DNA from: Photobacterium ganghwense
GTDB lineage: Bacteria; Pseudomonadota; Gammaproteobacteria; Enterobacterales; Vibrionaceae
Direction of reading: 5' to 3'
Length of the DNA: 64,000 nucleotides
Assembly (NCBI RefSeq): GCF_003025595.1
Contig: NZ_PYMI01000003.1
Coordinates: 620,001-684,000, forward strand
Part shown: positions 28,764 through 37,205 of the stretch, piece by piece
How the letters are laid out: the number at the start of each line of letters is the position of its first letter
How positions within the stretch are numbered: the first letter of the stretch is position 1
Made by a program: the position numbers and the translations under genes
Notes under the pieces: generated by a model
The model's input: only the letters and a program-made list of their open reading frames with translations
The model's database searches: none
Told to the model about the DNA's origin: nothing

Positions 28764-28807
28764 TTGAATATTCGTTGACGATAAACAGGTGAACAATTAA
28801 TATTCAA
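28764..28807. promoter_or_regulatory. Inverted repeat in the iclR-pta divergent promoter
   Basis: TTGAATATT (28764-28772) and AATATTCAA (28799-28807) form a perfect 9-bp inverted repeat with a 26-base spacer. The right arm runs into TTCAAATTAAATATCG, whose complement resembles the tauX upstream element at 38550-38566. Probable operator; the binding protein is inferred. Confidence 0.5.
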
Positions 28808-28882
28808 ATTAAATATCGTTAATCGGAATATATCGTCTCATTATTTGTTGTTTTTGTGGTGAGACCCATAAGGCAGGCACAT

Positions 28883-29923
28883 ATGAAGGCAATGAATCGC
28901 ATCATCGAAAAAGCCAGACAGGACAAGGTTCGCATTGTGCTCAGTGAAGCGGATGATCCGAGAGTGCTTAAAGCGGCAGCGATGGCTGTTGAGCAAGGGA
29001 TTGCGACAATCAGTCTGGTCGGTGACGTAAGGAGCATGAAGGCGCTGGCTGCACAGGAACACATTGATATTAGCCATTGTGAACTGATTGAGCCCGCCAG
29101 TTCGCCATGGCGGGCTGAACTCACCGACGCGTTGTTCCAGTTGCGTGCAGCCAAAGGGATGACCCGCGAGCAGGCAGAAAACGCGGTGATGAATCCGCTC
29201 TGTTTTGCCAACCTGATGGTACGACAGGGGATGGCAGATGGGTCGGTGGCCGGAGCTGTGCTGACCACGGCCGAGGTGGTGCGTAGTGCAATTCAGATTA
29301 TCGGTGTAGCGCCGGGGTGTAAGCTGGTGTCGAGCTTTTTTCTGATGATGCTGTGCGAGCCCTTTCATGACCTGAAAGGCGGTGTCATCTTTTCCGATTG
29401 CGGTCTGGTGGTTGATCCCGATGCCGAGCAGCTGGCAGATATAGCCTTGTCTGCCGCTGACAGTGCGCGAGGCTTGCTGATGGAAGAGCCCAAAGTAGCC
29501 ATGTTGTCGTTTTCTACCAGTGGCAGTGCCAGCCATGCGGCTGTCGATAAGGTGGTACAGGCCGCAGCACGGGTGAAACAGCGTCGACCGGAGCTGGCGA
29601 TTGATGGTGATGTGCAGCTCGATGCAGCTATTGTGCAAGAAATTGCGGCGCGAAAACTGCCGGAATCGCAAGTGAAAGGGCGATCAAATGTGCTGATTTT
29701 CCCCAATCTTGAAGCGGGCAATATTGGCTACAAACTGGCTGAGCGGGTTGGCCGGGCGGTGGCAGTGGGACCGCTGCTGCAAGGGTTGGCCAAACCGGCC
29801 AATGATCTGTCTCGCGGATGCAGTATTTCCGACATTTTCAACGTGATTGCCGTTACGGCGGTACAGGCGCAGGCAAATCAGCAGGCGGTGCCGGAGCGAG
29901 CATTAACAGAATCTCATGGCTAA
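28883..29923 (+). CDS. pta: Phosphate acetyltransferase (short form)
   Basis: The 346-residue enzyme converts acetyl phosphate and CoA to acetyl-CoA. It is the short Pta form, only the catalytic PTA_PTB domain, without the N-terminal domains of E. coli Pta (about 714 residues). This short form is the one found with xsc, where it handles acetyl phosphate released from sulfoacetaldehyde. Visible stretches are [16 protein letters not shown] near the N-terminus, [20 protein letters not shown] and [20 protein letters not shown] 28883 with an AAGG site is preferred to the GTG at 28856. It is divergent from the IclR-type gene. Confidence 0.93.
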   Translation: MKAMNRIIEKARQDKVRIVLSEADDPRVLKAAAMAVEQGIATISLVGDVRSMKALAAQEHIDISHCELIEPASSPWRAELTDALFQLRAAKGMTREQAENAVMNPLCFANLMVRQGMADGSVAGAVLTTAEVVRSAIQIIGVAPGCKLVSSFFLMMLCEPFHDLKGGVIFSDCGLVVDPDAEQLADIALSAADSARGLLMEEPKVAMLSFSTSGSASHAAVDKVVQAAARVKQRRPELAIDGDVQLDAAIVQEIAARKLPESQVKGRSNVLIFPNLEAGNIGYKLAERVGRAVAVGPLLQGLAKPANDLSRGCSISDIFNVIAVTAVQAQANQQAVPERALTESHG

Positions 29924-30175
29924 TTTCTAAGGGGATTCATTACCAGATTCTTTGTGTTAGCCCTTAAAAAGGCATCACATGAAATAATCCTCTGAGTCAC
30001 GGGCTCGGAGGATGAACAACTGGGTCTGATGTCATGGCGCCGGGCACTGGGGCGTCAGTACAAGTGTGTCATTGTAATTAGCATCATTAGCATCAAGGCA
30101 ATCTGCCGTACCATTTCGGTGAAAATCCAAGTCAATCGGTCTCTGGTTGCAGTATCTGAGTGAGAGTCAGGCATC

Positions 30176-30934
30176 ATGTCCATCGAAACCTTGTTTACCT
30201 TGCTCGCCATAATCATGGTGGGAACGTATTTTCAGACCGTCACCGGATTTGGGATGGGAATAATTGTTGTTGGCGCATCCAGCGCGTTGGGACTGACCAC
30301 CGTGGCTGTGATTGCTGCGGTGGTCAGCCTGATCACACTGGTCAACTGTGCTGTTGCTCTGCCGGGGGTAGCCCGCCAGACAGACTGGCGGGTGGTTTTT
30401 TCTGTGGTATTGGGCGTGCTACCCGGAATTGCAGCTGGGGTTTGGCTGCTGGATATGTTGAGTGACTCGGCGACCAATCTGCTGCAAGGGCTATTAGGCT
30501 CAATGATTGTTTACAGTGCGGTGAATTTTTTTATGCGCCCTGAACCCGGACAACGGCAGTCGGGCCGTTCCAGCTTTGTGGTCAGCGGCTTTGGTTCCGG
30601 ACTGGCTGGTGGCCTGTTTGGTATGGCGGGCCCACCGCTGATCTATCAGTTTTATCGCCAGCCATTTGATATTAAAACTATCCGGAATTTGCTGCTGATC
30701 AGCTTTGCGTTTACGTCTTCGATTCGCAGCGTCTTTATCGCGGTTCAGGGCAAGCTGGACACAGAAATTTTGATCTTGGCGGGTATCGCTATTCCGGTCG
30801 TAACCCTTAGTACGTACCTGGCCCGGCAATTTCCGCCGCCGCTCAGTGCAGAGGCCATGCGGCGGATGGTGTTTGGTATTTTGATGCTGATTGGCCTCTA
30901 TTTGCTGGTTATTGCTTTCTCTTCATGGGCTTAA
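30176..30934 (+). CDS. tauE: TauE/SafE-family (TSUP) anion exporter
   Basis: This 252-residue membrane protein has about 8 predicted helices in two repeats, the TauE/SafE fold. Motifs are VTGFGMGIIVVGAS near residue 22 and the second-half counterpart VVSGFGSGLAGGLFGMAGPP near residue 135. The family exports sulfite or related C2-sulfur anions, and Xsc releases one sulfite per taurine, so sulfite export is the likely job. It lies 250 bases downstream of pta in the same direction. The family name is firm; the substrate is inferred from context. Confidence 0.82.
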   Translation: MSIETLFTLLAIIMVGTYFQTVTGFGMGIIVVGASSALGLTTVAVIAAVVSLITLVNCAVALPGVARQTDWRVVFSVVLGVLPGIAAGVWLLDMLSDSATNLLQGLLGSMIVYSAVNFFMRPEPGQRQSGRSSFVVSGFGSGLAGGLFGMAGPPLIYQFYRQPFDIKTIRNLLLISFAFTSSIRSVFIAVQGKLDTEILILAGIAIPVVTLSTYLARQFPPPLSAEAMRRMVFGILMLIGLYLLVIAFSSWA

Positions 30935-30973
30935 TCGGATGATTAGCTCCACTGCAAGCGCCCCGGTAGCTCA

Positions 30974-31048
30974 TATCCACTATCCACTATCCACTATCCA
31001 CTATCCACTATCCACTATCCACTATCCAGTAGCCAGTAGCCAGTAGCC
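30974..31048. repeat. Heptanucleotide arrays (TATCCAC)7 and (AGTAGCC)3
   Basis: Seven perfect TATCCAC units (30974-31022) and a partial copy run directly into three AGTAGCC units (31028-31048). The array fills the gap between the convergent tauE and cobT-like genes. Confidence 0.95.
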
Positions 31049-31053
31049 ATTGG

Positions 31054-32793
31054 CTACCGGCGTGCCCCTGCAAGCAGTGTCACGATATCTGCCAACAAGC
31101 GGTTGTTGACCTCAAGACTGTCACCGATAGCGAGATTCTGTCGGTAGTAGGGACTGAGGTCTAACCCGAGCCCAATTCCCAGCACGGCCACATCTCCCTG
31201 GCGCTGTTGCTGTTCCACTACCGCTTTCAAGTGATTATCAAGATAGAACTTATCATTAGTCAGGTTGGTTGCTGTATCCATTGGGCAACCATCCGAAAGT
31301 ACCAAAAGAAATCGCCGTGCCTCAGGGCGGGCTCGTAACCGCTGGCAGGCCCATTCCACCGCCTCGCCGTCGATGCCTTCTTTGAATAAATCGGCTTTGA
31401 GCAAAGCTGCCATTTCTTTGCGGGCATGCCGCCAGTGGCGTTCTGCGGGTTTGAAAATAAGGTGCCGGATCTCACTCAGTCTGCCTGGATAAGCAGGACG
31501 CCCCTGACGTAACCAGTCGCTGTAAGCCCGGCCACCATTCCATGCCTGAGTGGTAAATCCCAGCACCTCACTGGAAATACCCGCCATACCCAGTGCCCTG
31601 ACCATCACATCAATCATCAAAGCCACTTTTTCACTGTGGTCGCGCATCGAGCCGGAACAGTCGATAAGGAAACTGACGATAGCGTTCGCGGTAGGGGGAT
31701 AACGCTCCTGGCAGAACAGCCTACGTTCCGATGGCGAGCTGATAAGCTGGCTGAGTCGGCGGCCATCAATCCGGCCTTCTTCCTCCCCAAACGTCCAGCC
31801 ATTGCGCTGTGGCGGATTAAGAGCGGCTGCTAACTGACGTGAAAGATGGCGCAAATTAATACCCTGATTGCGTATTTTCTCGTCGAGTTTATCCCGAAAT
31901 TCAACCAGCAGGGCATCGCGCACCAGCGAGGATGCCTGAACTTCTTCATCATACTGTCGGGTGTATACCTGATAACGCTGATGATGCTGCGTAAAGGCTT
32001 TGCTCTCACCGCTGGCGGCAAGGCTGAGGGTTTCATCGGCAAGGGCTTCGTCACTAAGAAGCAGTGGAAAGGCGGCTAACACCTTGTCCAGCAGATTGTC
32101 CGGTTGGGAAGCGTCACTGTTCTCGGCCTGCTGCGCCAACTCGGCATCGATCATCGCGTGGATAGTGTCGGCAATAGCACAGGCATGGATGGCAAACTTT
32201 TCCTGGTTATGTATCTGGCGTTTTAATCCGGCCAGATCGGTGCCGATAACCGGCACAATGGCCGCGCGTGTTGCCTCGATGGCGAATTCGGCATACTCAG
32301 GCACTGGAATCGTGTGTAACCGCGAACGGGTGATCAGAACCAGGGTATACAGCAAGTTTCCAATCTGGGTTTCCGTCAGACCTGACTGGAAAGTCAGTTG
32401 CGCCCAGTGGCTGAAATGTCGGGCCAGATTGGTGCGTACACCCGGCAGGTGGTCCGGCACAATGGCCTCAATACGAAATTGTTCCAGCAGATCAAAAATC
32501 AGTCGGGCAACGGGAGGCTGTGGGGCTAACTGCCTATGAAGAGGGCGATTGGAATAGCGCAAATGCAGCGCGATAGCATCCATTTGACCACGTTTGATCA
32601 TGAAGGGCGTGGCTTCATCGCCAGATTGGACAGGGGGAGCGGGATGCAAATGAACGGCAGGAATGGGCAAGGGGGTATGTTGCCGATACAGCCGGTTGCC
32701 GCGAACATGTAGGCCTGGTTCGCCACTCAGAGCACGGGCGCCAGCACTGCAAAGTTCCGTGGCTTTTTGTTGCGCTCGGGAATATGGCTTCAT
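31054..32793 (-). CDS. cobT: CobT-like protein with C-terminal VWA domain
   Basis: The 579-residue protein matches CobT, the VWA subunit of aerobic cobaltochelatase. The C-terminal von Willebrand A domain has an intact MIDAS motif DCSGSM at 378-383, followed by EVLGFTTQAWNGG and RPAYPGRLSEIRHLIFK, stretches typical of CobT. A downstream DGEAVEWACQRLRARPEARR segment also fits. In cobaltochelatase CobS and CobT form an AAA+/VWA complex that assists CobN in inserting cobalt. No cobN or other cobalamin gene is present in this window. Its start overlaps the cobS stop by 4 bases (ATGA). Its setting inside a taurine island, divergent from xsc, suggests a job connected with that pathway. Confidence 0.85.
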   Translation of the reverse strand: MKPYSRAQQKATELCSAGARALSGEPGLHVRGNRLYRQHTPLPIPAVHLHPAPPVQSGDEATPFMIKRGQMDAIALHLRYSNRPLHRQLAPQPPVARLIFDLLEQFRIEAIVPDHLPGVRTNLARHFSHWAQLTFQSGLTETQIGNLLYTLVLITRSRLHTIPVPEYAEFAIEATRAAIVPVIGTDLAGLKRQIHNQEKFAIHACAIADTIHAMIDAELAQQAENSDASQPDNLLDKVLAAFPLLLSDEALADETLSLAASGESKAFTQHHQRYQVYTRQYDEEVQASSLVRDALLVEFRDKLDEKIRNQGINLRHLSRQLAAALNPPQRNGWTFGEEEGRIDGRRLSQLISSPSERRLFCQERYPPTANAIVSFLIDCSGSMRDHSEKVALMIDVMVRALGMAGISSEVLGFTTQAWNGGRAYSDWLRQGRPAYPGRLSEIRHLIFKPAERHWRHARKEMAALLKADLFKEGIDGEAVEWACQRLRARPEARRFLLVLSDGCPMDTATNLTNDKFYLDNHLKAVVEQQQRQGDVAVLGIGLGLDLSPYYRQNLAIGDSLEVNNRLLADIVTLLAGARR

Positions 32794-33770
32794 GCAGTTC
32801 GCTCCTCACTGAGCGCCCAGGAGGCGTCCAGTTCCTGATCAAAACAGCGCTGGAAGTATTCCGCAATGACCGGGCGCTCTAACTCATCGCATTTATTCAG
32901 AAAAGAGAGCTTAAAAGACAGTGCAGGATTGCCGAAAATTTTGCAGTTTTCTGCCCAGGTAATGACGGTTCGCGGTGACATCAGGGTCGAAATGTCGCCA
33001 GCGGCAAATCCGTTGCGGGTCAGTTCAGCCACGGCAATCATCTGACGCAGTAAGCGGTGACCCGATTCGGTGTTTTTCTCGGGCACACGAGCCAGTACGA
33101 TGGCCAGTTCTTCCTCGGCAGGCAGATAATTCAGGGTTGCTACAATGTTCCAGCGATCAATCTGAGCGTGGTTCAGTACCTGAGTGCCGTGATAGAGCCC
33201 GGACAGATTGCCAAGGCCAACGGTGTTGGCAGTGGCGAACAGGCGAAAGACCGGATGTGGCTGAATGACCCGGTTTTGATCCAGTAAAGTGAATTTACCG
33301 TCACGTTCAAGGATCCGCTGGATCACAAACATGACGTCTGGTCGGCCAGCGTCATATTCATCGAAAATCAGCGCGACAGGGCGCTGTAACGACCACGGAA
33401 TGATCCCTTCCTGAAATTCTGTGACTTGTTGACCGTTACGCAGCGTGATCGTGTCTTTCCCGACCAGATCCAGCCGGCTGAGGTGGCCATCCAGGTTCAC
33501 TCTTACACAAGGCCAGTTTAATCGTGCCGCGACCTGTTCGATATGCGTGGATTTCCCTGTACCGTGCATGCCTTGCACCATGGTTCGGCGATCCTGAGCA
33601 AACCCGGCCAGAATCGCTAAGGTGACCTCCGGGTTGAATCGGTAGGCCGGATCGATATCAGGTACATGATCATCACGCACCGAAAAGGCTGGCACCCGAA
33701 GATCGGTATCAATTCCGAACACGTCCCTGACTGACACTTCAATATCCGGCTGACTAACTGCTATTTCCAT
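32790..33770 (-). CDS. cobS: CobS-like AAA+ ATPase
   Basis: This 326-residue AAA+ protein matches CobS of cobaltochelatase closely, not just a generic MoxR ATPase. The N-terminus SVRDVFGIDTDLRVPAFS is the CobS_N signature. Walker A is GMHGTGKST (67-75) and Walker B is ALIFDEYD (133-140). STLMSPRTVITWAENCKIF and SFLNKCDELERP close the family pattern. ATG 33770 is chosen because AAGGAG lies 9 bases upstream; the frame runs on to 33896 but that part is basic and unlike the family. It forms a two-gene operon with cobT and is divergent from xsc. Without CobN it may act as a chaperone for another metal or cofactor enzyme. Confidence 0.9.
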   Translation of the reverse strand: MEIAVSQPDIEVSVRDVFGIDTDLRVPAFSVRDDHVPDIDPAYRFNPEVTLAILAGFAQDRRTMVQGMHGTGKSTHIEQVAARLNWPCVRVNLDGHLSRLDLVGKDTITLRNGQQVTEFQEGIIPWSLQRPVALIFDEYDAGRPDVMFVIQRILERDGKFTLLDQNRVIQPHPVFRLFATANTVGLGNLSGLYHGTQVLNHAQIDRWNIVATLNYLPAEEELAIVLARVPEKNTESGHRLLRQMIAVAELTRNGFAAGDISTLMSPRTVITWAENCKIFGNPALSFKLSFLNKCDELERPVIAEYFQRCFDQELDASWALSEERTA

Positions 33771-34247
33771 CTCTATTTTCTCCTTGAATTTTACCGATCT
33801 GTTTGTATTGGCTTGCTGATCCCGCACGGCGTGATCGGCCTTGGCTTGTGGCTGTCTCGCTGATTTTTGTAAACGCCTCTGCAACGGTTTCTGCATGTGC
33901 TTCTGCGTCTATTTCTGCTTTTGCTTTTTTCTGGCTTGCGCGGTGGTCTGTTGTTTTTGCGTATCCCCCGAAAGCTGTTCTTGTACAGGCCTGGAGTGAG
34001 CAAACATCAGGCGTCACGCGGGTTTCATTGTTAACGCGAAAGCGGCGATCCCGAAATAATCATAGTGCAACCTTGCTATCAAAATATCACTTTTCGGAAT
34101 TTTTTTAATCAAAAAGTGAAATTTGTTTGACGGCTTGAAAATGTATGTCTAGGTTTAGATGGAGTTGTTAATAACGAGACAAATGGTTCCGGTATTTAAT
34201 ATTTAGTGTTGCTTAACATTTAAAGTTCCATCATCAAGGAGATAGCT
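33771..34247. promoter_or_regulatory. Divergent promoter region between cobS and xsc
   Basis: About 475 bases. The part next to cobS (33771-33896) is open in the cobS frame but probably untranslated. The part next to xsc is AT-rich and contains the inverted repeat at 34087-34119. No other gene is supported. Confidence 0.5.
34087..34119. promoter_or_regulatory. Inverted repeat upstream of xsc
   Basis: TCACTTTT (34087-34094) and AAAAGTGA (34112-34119) flank a spacer that contains CGGAATTTTTTTAATC, similar to the half-site CGGAAAT in the tauK palindrome. It lies about 130-160 bases before the xsc start and could control xsc and cobST together. Confidence 0.5.
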
Positions 34248-36059
34248 ATGAGTGAACTCGATACACGCAAGGCCGTTGAAGGACCAACAAAAATGACCCC
34301 GTCAGAAGCATTTGTTGAAACCATGGTGGCAAATGGGGTGACCGACATGTTCGGCATCATGGGTTCAGCATTTATGGATGCGATGGACATTTTTGCGCCG
34401 GCCGGCATTCGCTTGATTCCGGTTGTCCACGAGCAGGGCGCCGCTCACATGGCTGATGGGTATTCGCGGGTATCCGGCAATCACGGTGTCGTGATTGGGC
34501 AAAACGGGCCGGGTATCAGTAACTGTGTGACCGCCATTGCCGCGGCATACTGGGCGCACAGCCCGGTGGTGATTGTGACCCCGGAAACCGGAACCAATAC
34601 CATGGGGCTGGGTGGCTTCCAGGAATGTAATCAGCTGCCGATGTTCCAGGAATTTACCAAGTACCAGGGGCATGTGACGCACCCGTCGCGTATGGCTGAG
34701 TACACCGGGCGTTGTTTTGACCGTGCCATGAGTGAAATGGGGCCGACGCAGCTGAATATCCCGCGTGACTACTTCTATGGCGAAATCACCTGTGAAATTC
34801 CAAAACCTGCCCGTCTGGAGCGTGGTGCCGGTGGTGAACAAAGCCTGAACGATGCGGCTGACCTGCTGGCCGAAGCGCGCTTCCCGGTCATCATTTCCGG
34901 TGGTGGCGTGGTGATGGGCGATGCAATTGAAGAGTGTAAAGCACTGGCTGAGCGTCTGGGTGCGCCGGTCGTGAACAGCTACCTGCACAACGACTCATTC
35001 CCGGCCAGCCACCCGCTGTGGTGTGGTCCTCTGGGGTATCAGGGCTCGAAAGCCGCGATGAAACTGATTTCTCAGGCTGATGTGGTGATTGCACTGGGCT
35101 CGCGTCTGGGGCCATTCGGTACACTGCCTCAGCATGGGATGGATTACTGGCCGAAAGACGCCAAGATCATCCAGATTGATGCTGACCATAAGATGCTGGG
35201 TCTGGTGAAGAAAATTTCCGTCGGTATTTGCGGTGATGCCAAGGCAGCGGCAGTGGCACTGGCCGATCGTCTGGAAGGGCGCGCTCTGGCTTGTGATGCC
35301 ACCAAAGACGAACGTTTCAGCAAAGTACAGGCTGAAAAAGAAATCTGGGAAAAAGAACTGGACGATTGGACCCATGAACGTGATCAGTTCAGCCTGGATA
35401 TGATCGAGAAAAATGCCGGTGAAAAACCATTCTCCGGGGGCGAGTACCTGCATCCGCGTCAAGTGTTGCGCGAACTGGAAAAAGCGATGCCGGACGATGT
35501 CATGGTGTCTACCGATATCGGCAACATTAACTCCATTGCTAACAGCTACTTGCGTTTTGAAAAGCCACGCAGCTTCTTCGCCGCCATGAGCTTTGGTAAC
35601 TGTGGTTACGCGTTCCCGACCATTATCGGGGCCAAAGTGGCCGCTCCGCACCGACCAGCCATTTCCTATGCCGGTGACGGTGCCTGGGGGATGAGTCTGA
35701 TGGAGACCATGACCTGTGTTCGCCACAACATTCCGGTTACTGCCGTCGTGTTCCATAACCGCCAGTGGGGCGCAGAGAAGAAAAATCAGGTTGATTTCTA
35801 CAACCGTCGATTTGTGGCCGGTGAACTGGACAACCAGAGCTTTGCTGAGATTGCCCGTGCGATGGGCGCAGAAGGTATCACGGTTGACCGCCTGGAAGAT
35901 GTCGGCCCAACCCTGCAAAAGGCCATCGACATGCAAATGAACGAAGGGAAAACCACGGTCATTGAGATTATGTGTACACAGGAGCTGGGCGACCCGTTCC
36001 GCCGTGATGCACTGTCTAAGCCGGTACGTTTCCTGGATAAATACAAAGATTACGTTTAA
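34248..36059 (+). CDS. xsc: Sulfoacetaldehyde acetyltransferase
   Basis: This 603-residue thiamine-diphosphate enzyme converts sulfoacetaldehyde and phosphate to acetyl phosphate and sulfite, the C-S bond-breaking step of taurine breakdown. The N-terminal TPP domain has the cofactor-activating Glu in VVHEQGAAHMADGYSRV (Glu62). The C-terminal TPP-binding motif starts with GDG at 476-478 and ends at VVFHN. The early GIMGSAFMDAMDIF is typical of Xsc and separates it from acetolactate synthase. AAGGAG precedes the ATG. Length fits the family. It heads a run of plus-strand genes (tauZ, FRG, tauXY, tauKLM). Confidence 0.96.
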   Translation: MSELDTRKAVEGPTKMTPSEAFVETMVANGVTDMFGIMGSAFMDAMDIFAPAGIRLIPVVHEQGAAHMADGYSRVSGNHGVVIGQNGPGISNCVTAIAAAYWAHSPVVIVTPETGTNTMGLGGFQECNQLPMFQEFTKYQGHVTHPSRMAEYTGRCFDRAMSEMGPTQLNIPRDYFYGEITCEIPKPARLERGAGGEQSLNDAADLLAEARFPVIISGGGVVMGDAIEECKALAERLGAPVVNSYLHNDSFPASHPLWCGPLGYQGSKAAMKLISQADVVIALGSRLGPFGTLPQHGMDYWPKDAKIIQIDADHKMLGLVKKISVGICGDAKAAAVALADRLEGRALACDATKDERFSKVQAEKEIWEKELDDWTHERDQFSLDMIEKNAGEKPFSGGEYLHPRQVLRELEKAMPDDVMVSTDIGNINSIANSYLRFEKPRSFFAAMSFGNCGYAFPTIIGAKVAAPHRPAISYAGDGAWGMSLMETMTCVRHNIPVTAVVFHNRQWGAEKKNQVDFYNRRFVAGELDNQSFAEIARAMGAEGITVDRLEDVGPTLQKAIDMQMNEGKTTVIEIMCTQELGDPFRRDALSKPVRFLDKYKDYV

Positions 36060-36143
36060 TCCTTGGTGACACTTCGCCTGGCTCACAGTTGCCCTGATTC
36101 AATTGGGGCCAGGCATTTTTCTTCCTTTGTTGAGGACTTCCAG

Positions 36144-37184
36144 ATGACCACAAACACCCTCAGCCATCCCCGTTCCCGCTTCGATGCTTTCACCCGTCTC
36201 GTTCCCGGACTGATGTTTTGCACAGTGATTGCTGCCGCAGCGTCTTTTGTGTCAGCGCAATATGGCGGCCCCAAGTTTCTGTACGCGCTGTTAATCGGGA
36301 TGGCATTTCATTTTCTGGCTGACAACGGCAAGTGCCTGCCCGGCATTGAAGTCGCAGCCAAGAAGCTGGTGCGGATTGGTGTGGCGTTGTTGGGGGTGCG
36401 CATTGCTATCAGTGATGTTCACGCGATTGGTACTGTGGGAGTGGTGGCGCTGGCTGGGGCTGTCGCGCTGACCATTCTGTTCAGCCTGTTGCTGGCCCGG
36501 TTACTAAAGCTGCCGCCAATGCTGGGATTATTGTCAGGTGGCGCAACCGGTATCTGTGGGATCTCTGCCGCAATGGCAATTTCATCGACGCTGCCGCAGG
36601 GCAAGGAAAATGAGCATTTTACGTTGCTTACCGCGATTGGAGTGGCCGCATTTTCCACCGCTGCCATGGTGCTGTATCCGCTGATAGTAACTGCGATGGG
36701 GTTGACCACGTCTGAAGCCGGTCTGTTTTTAGGCGGCGCGATCCATGATGTGGCACAGGTCGTCGGGGCCGGATTCATGATCTCGACCGATGTGGGCGAC
36801 GCCGCCACGCTGGCCAAAATGTTCCGGGTCGCGATGCTAATGCCGGTGGTGGTGATTCTGATGCTGGTGTTTCACAACGCCCGTACGGCTGCTGGTGGCA
36901 GCGAAGCAGGCAAGCAGCCTTTGGTCCCTGGATTTCTGCTGGTGTTCATAGCTCTGGTGGCGTTCAACAGCCTGGGCATGTTACCCGCATCGGTAGTGGC
37001 GGTCAGCTCCGATCTCTCTAAGTGGTGTCTGGTGATCTCCATTGCAGCGCTGGGGGTGAAAACATCCTTTGAAAAGCTGGCAGAATTGGGTTGGCAACCC
37101 GTCGCGTTATTGCTTGGGAACGCGGTATTTATTGCGGCATATATGCTGTCGGTGGTCTTCATGACCCGGCTATGGACAGCGTGA
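36144..37184 (+). CDS. tauZ: YeiH/TauZ-type putative sulfate/sulfite exporter
   Basis: The 346-residue membrane protein with about 10 helices belongs to the YeiH family (COG2855, putative sulfate exporter), the class called TauZ in alphaproteobacterial taurine clusters. Visible features are KKLVRIGVALLGVRIAISDV, the GGATGICGISAAMAIS loop, and FLGGAIHDVAQVVGAGFM with TDVGDAATLAKMFRVAML. ATG 36144 has GAGG 8 bases upstream; the frame extends to 36063 but the added residues are not family-like. It is 84 bases after xsc. The island thus holds two unrelated candidate exporters, TauE and TauZ, which may divide sulfite and sulfate export. Confidence 0.85.
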   Translation: MTTNTLSHPRSRFDAFTRLVPGLMFCTVIAAAASFVSAQYGGPKFLYALLIGMAFHFLADNGKCLPGIEVAAKKLVRIGVALLGVRIAISDVHAIGTVGVVALAGAVALTILFSLLLARLLKLPPMLGLLSGGATGICGISAAMAISSTLPQGKENEHFTLLTAIGVAAFSTAAMVLYPLIVTAMGLTTSEAGLFLGGAIHDVAQVVGAGFMISTDVGDAATLAKMFRVAMLMPVVVILMLVFHNARTAAGGSEAGKQPLVPGFLLVFIALVAFNSLGMLPASVVAVSSDLSKWCLVISIAALGVKTSFEKLAELGWQPVALLLGNAVFIAAYMLSVVFMTRLWTA

Positions 37185-37205
37185 TTGATTGACAGGAGTA
37201 CTGAT

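Noticed and set aside
30974..31048. Possible CRISPR-like array
   Set aside because: Units are 7 bp, directly adjacent, with no spacers and no cas genes nearby.
32790..33770. Generic MoxR-type ATPase call for the AAA+ gene
   Set aside because: CobS-specific stretches at the N-terminus and around FNKCDELERP-like residues, plus the CobT partner, make CobS the better call.
33771..33896. N-terminal extension of CobS to 33896
   Set aside because: The added 42 residues are basic and low-complexity, and ATG 33770 has a strong ribosome site ahead of the CobS_N motif.
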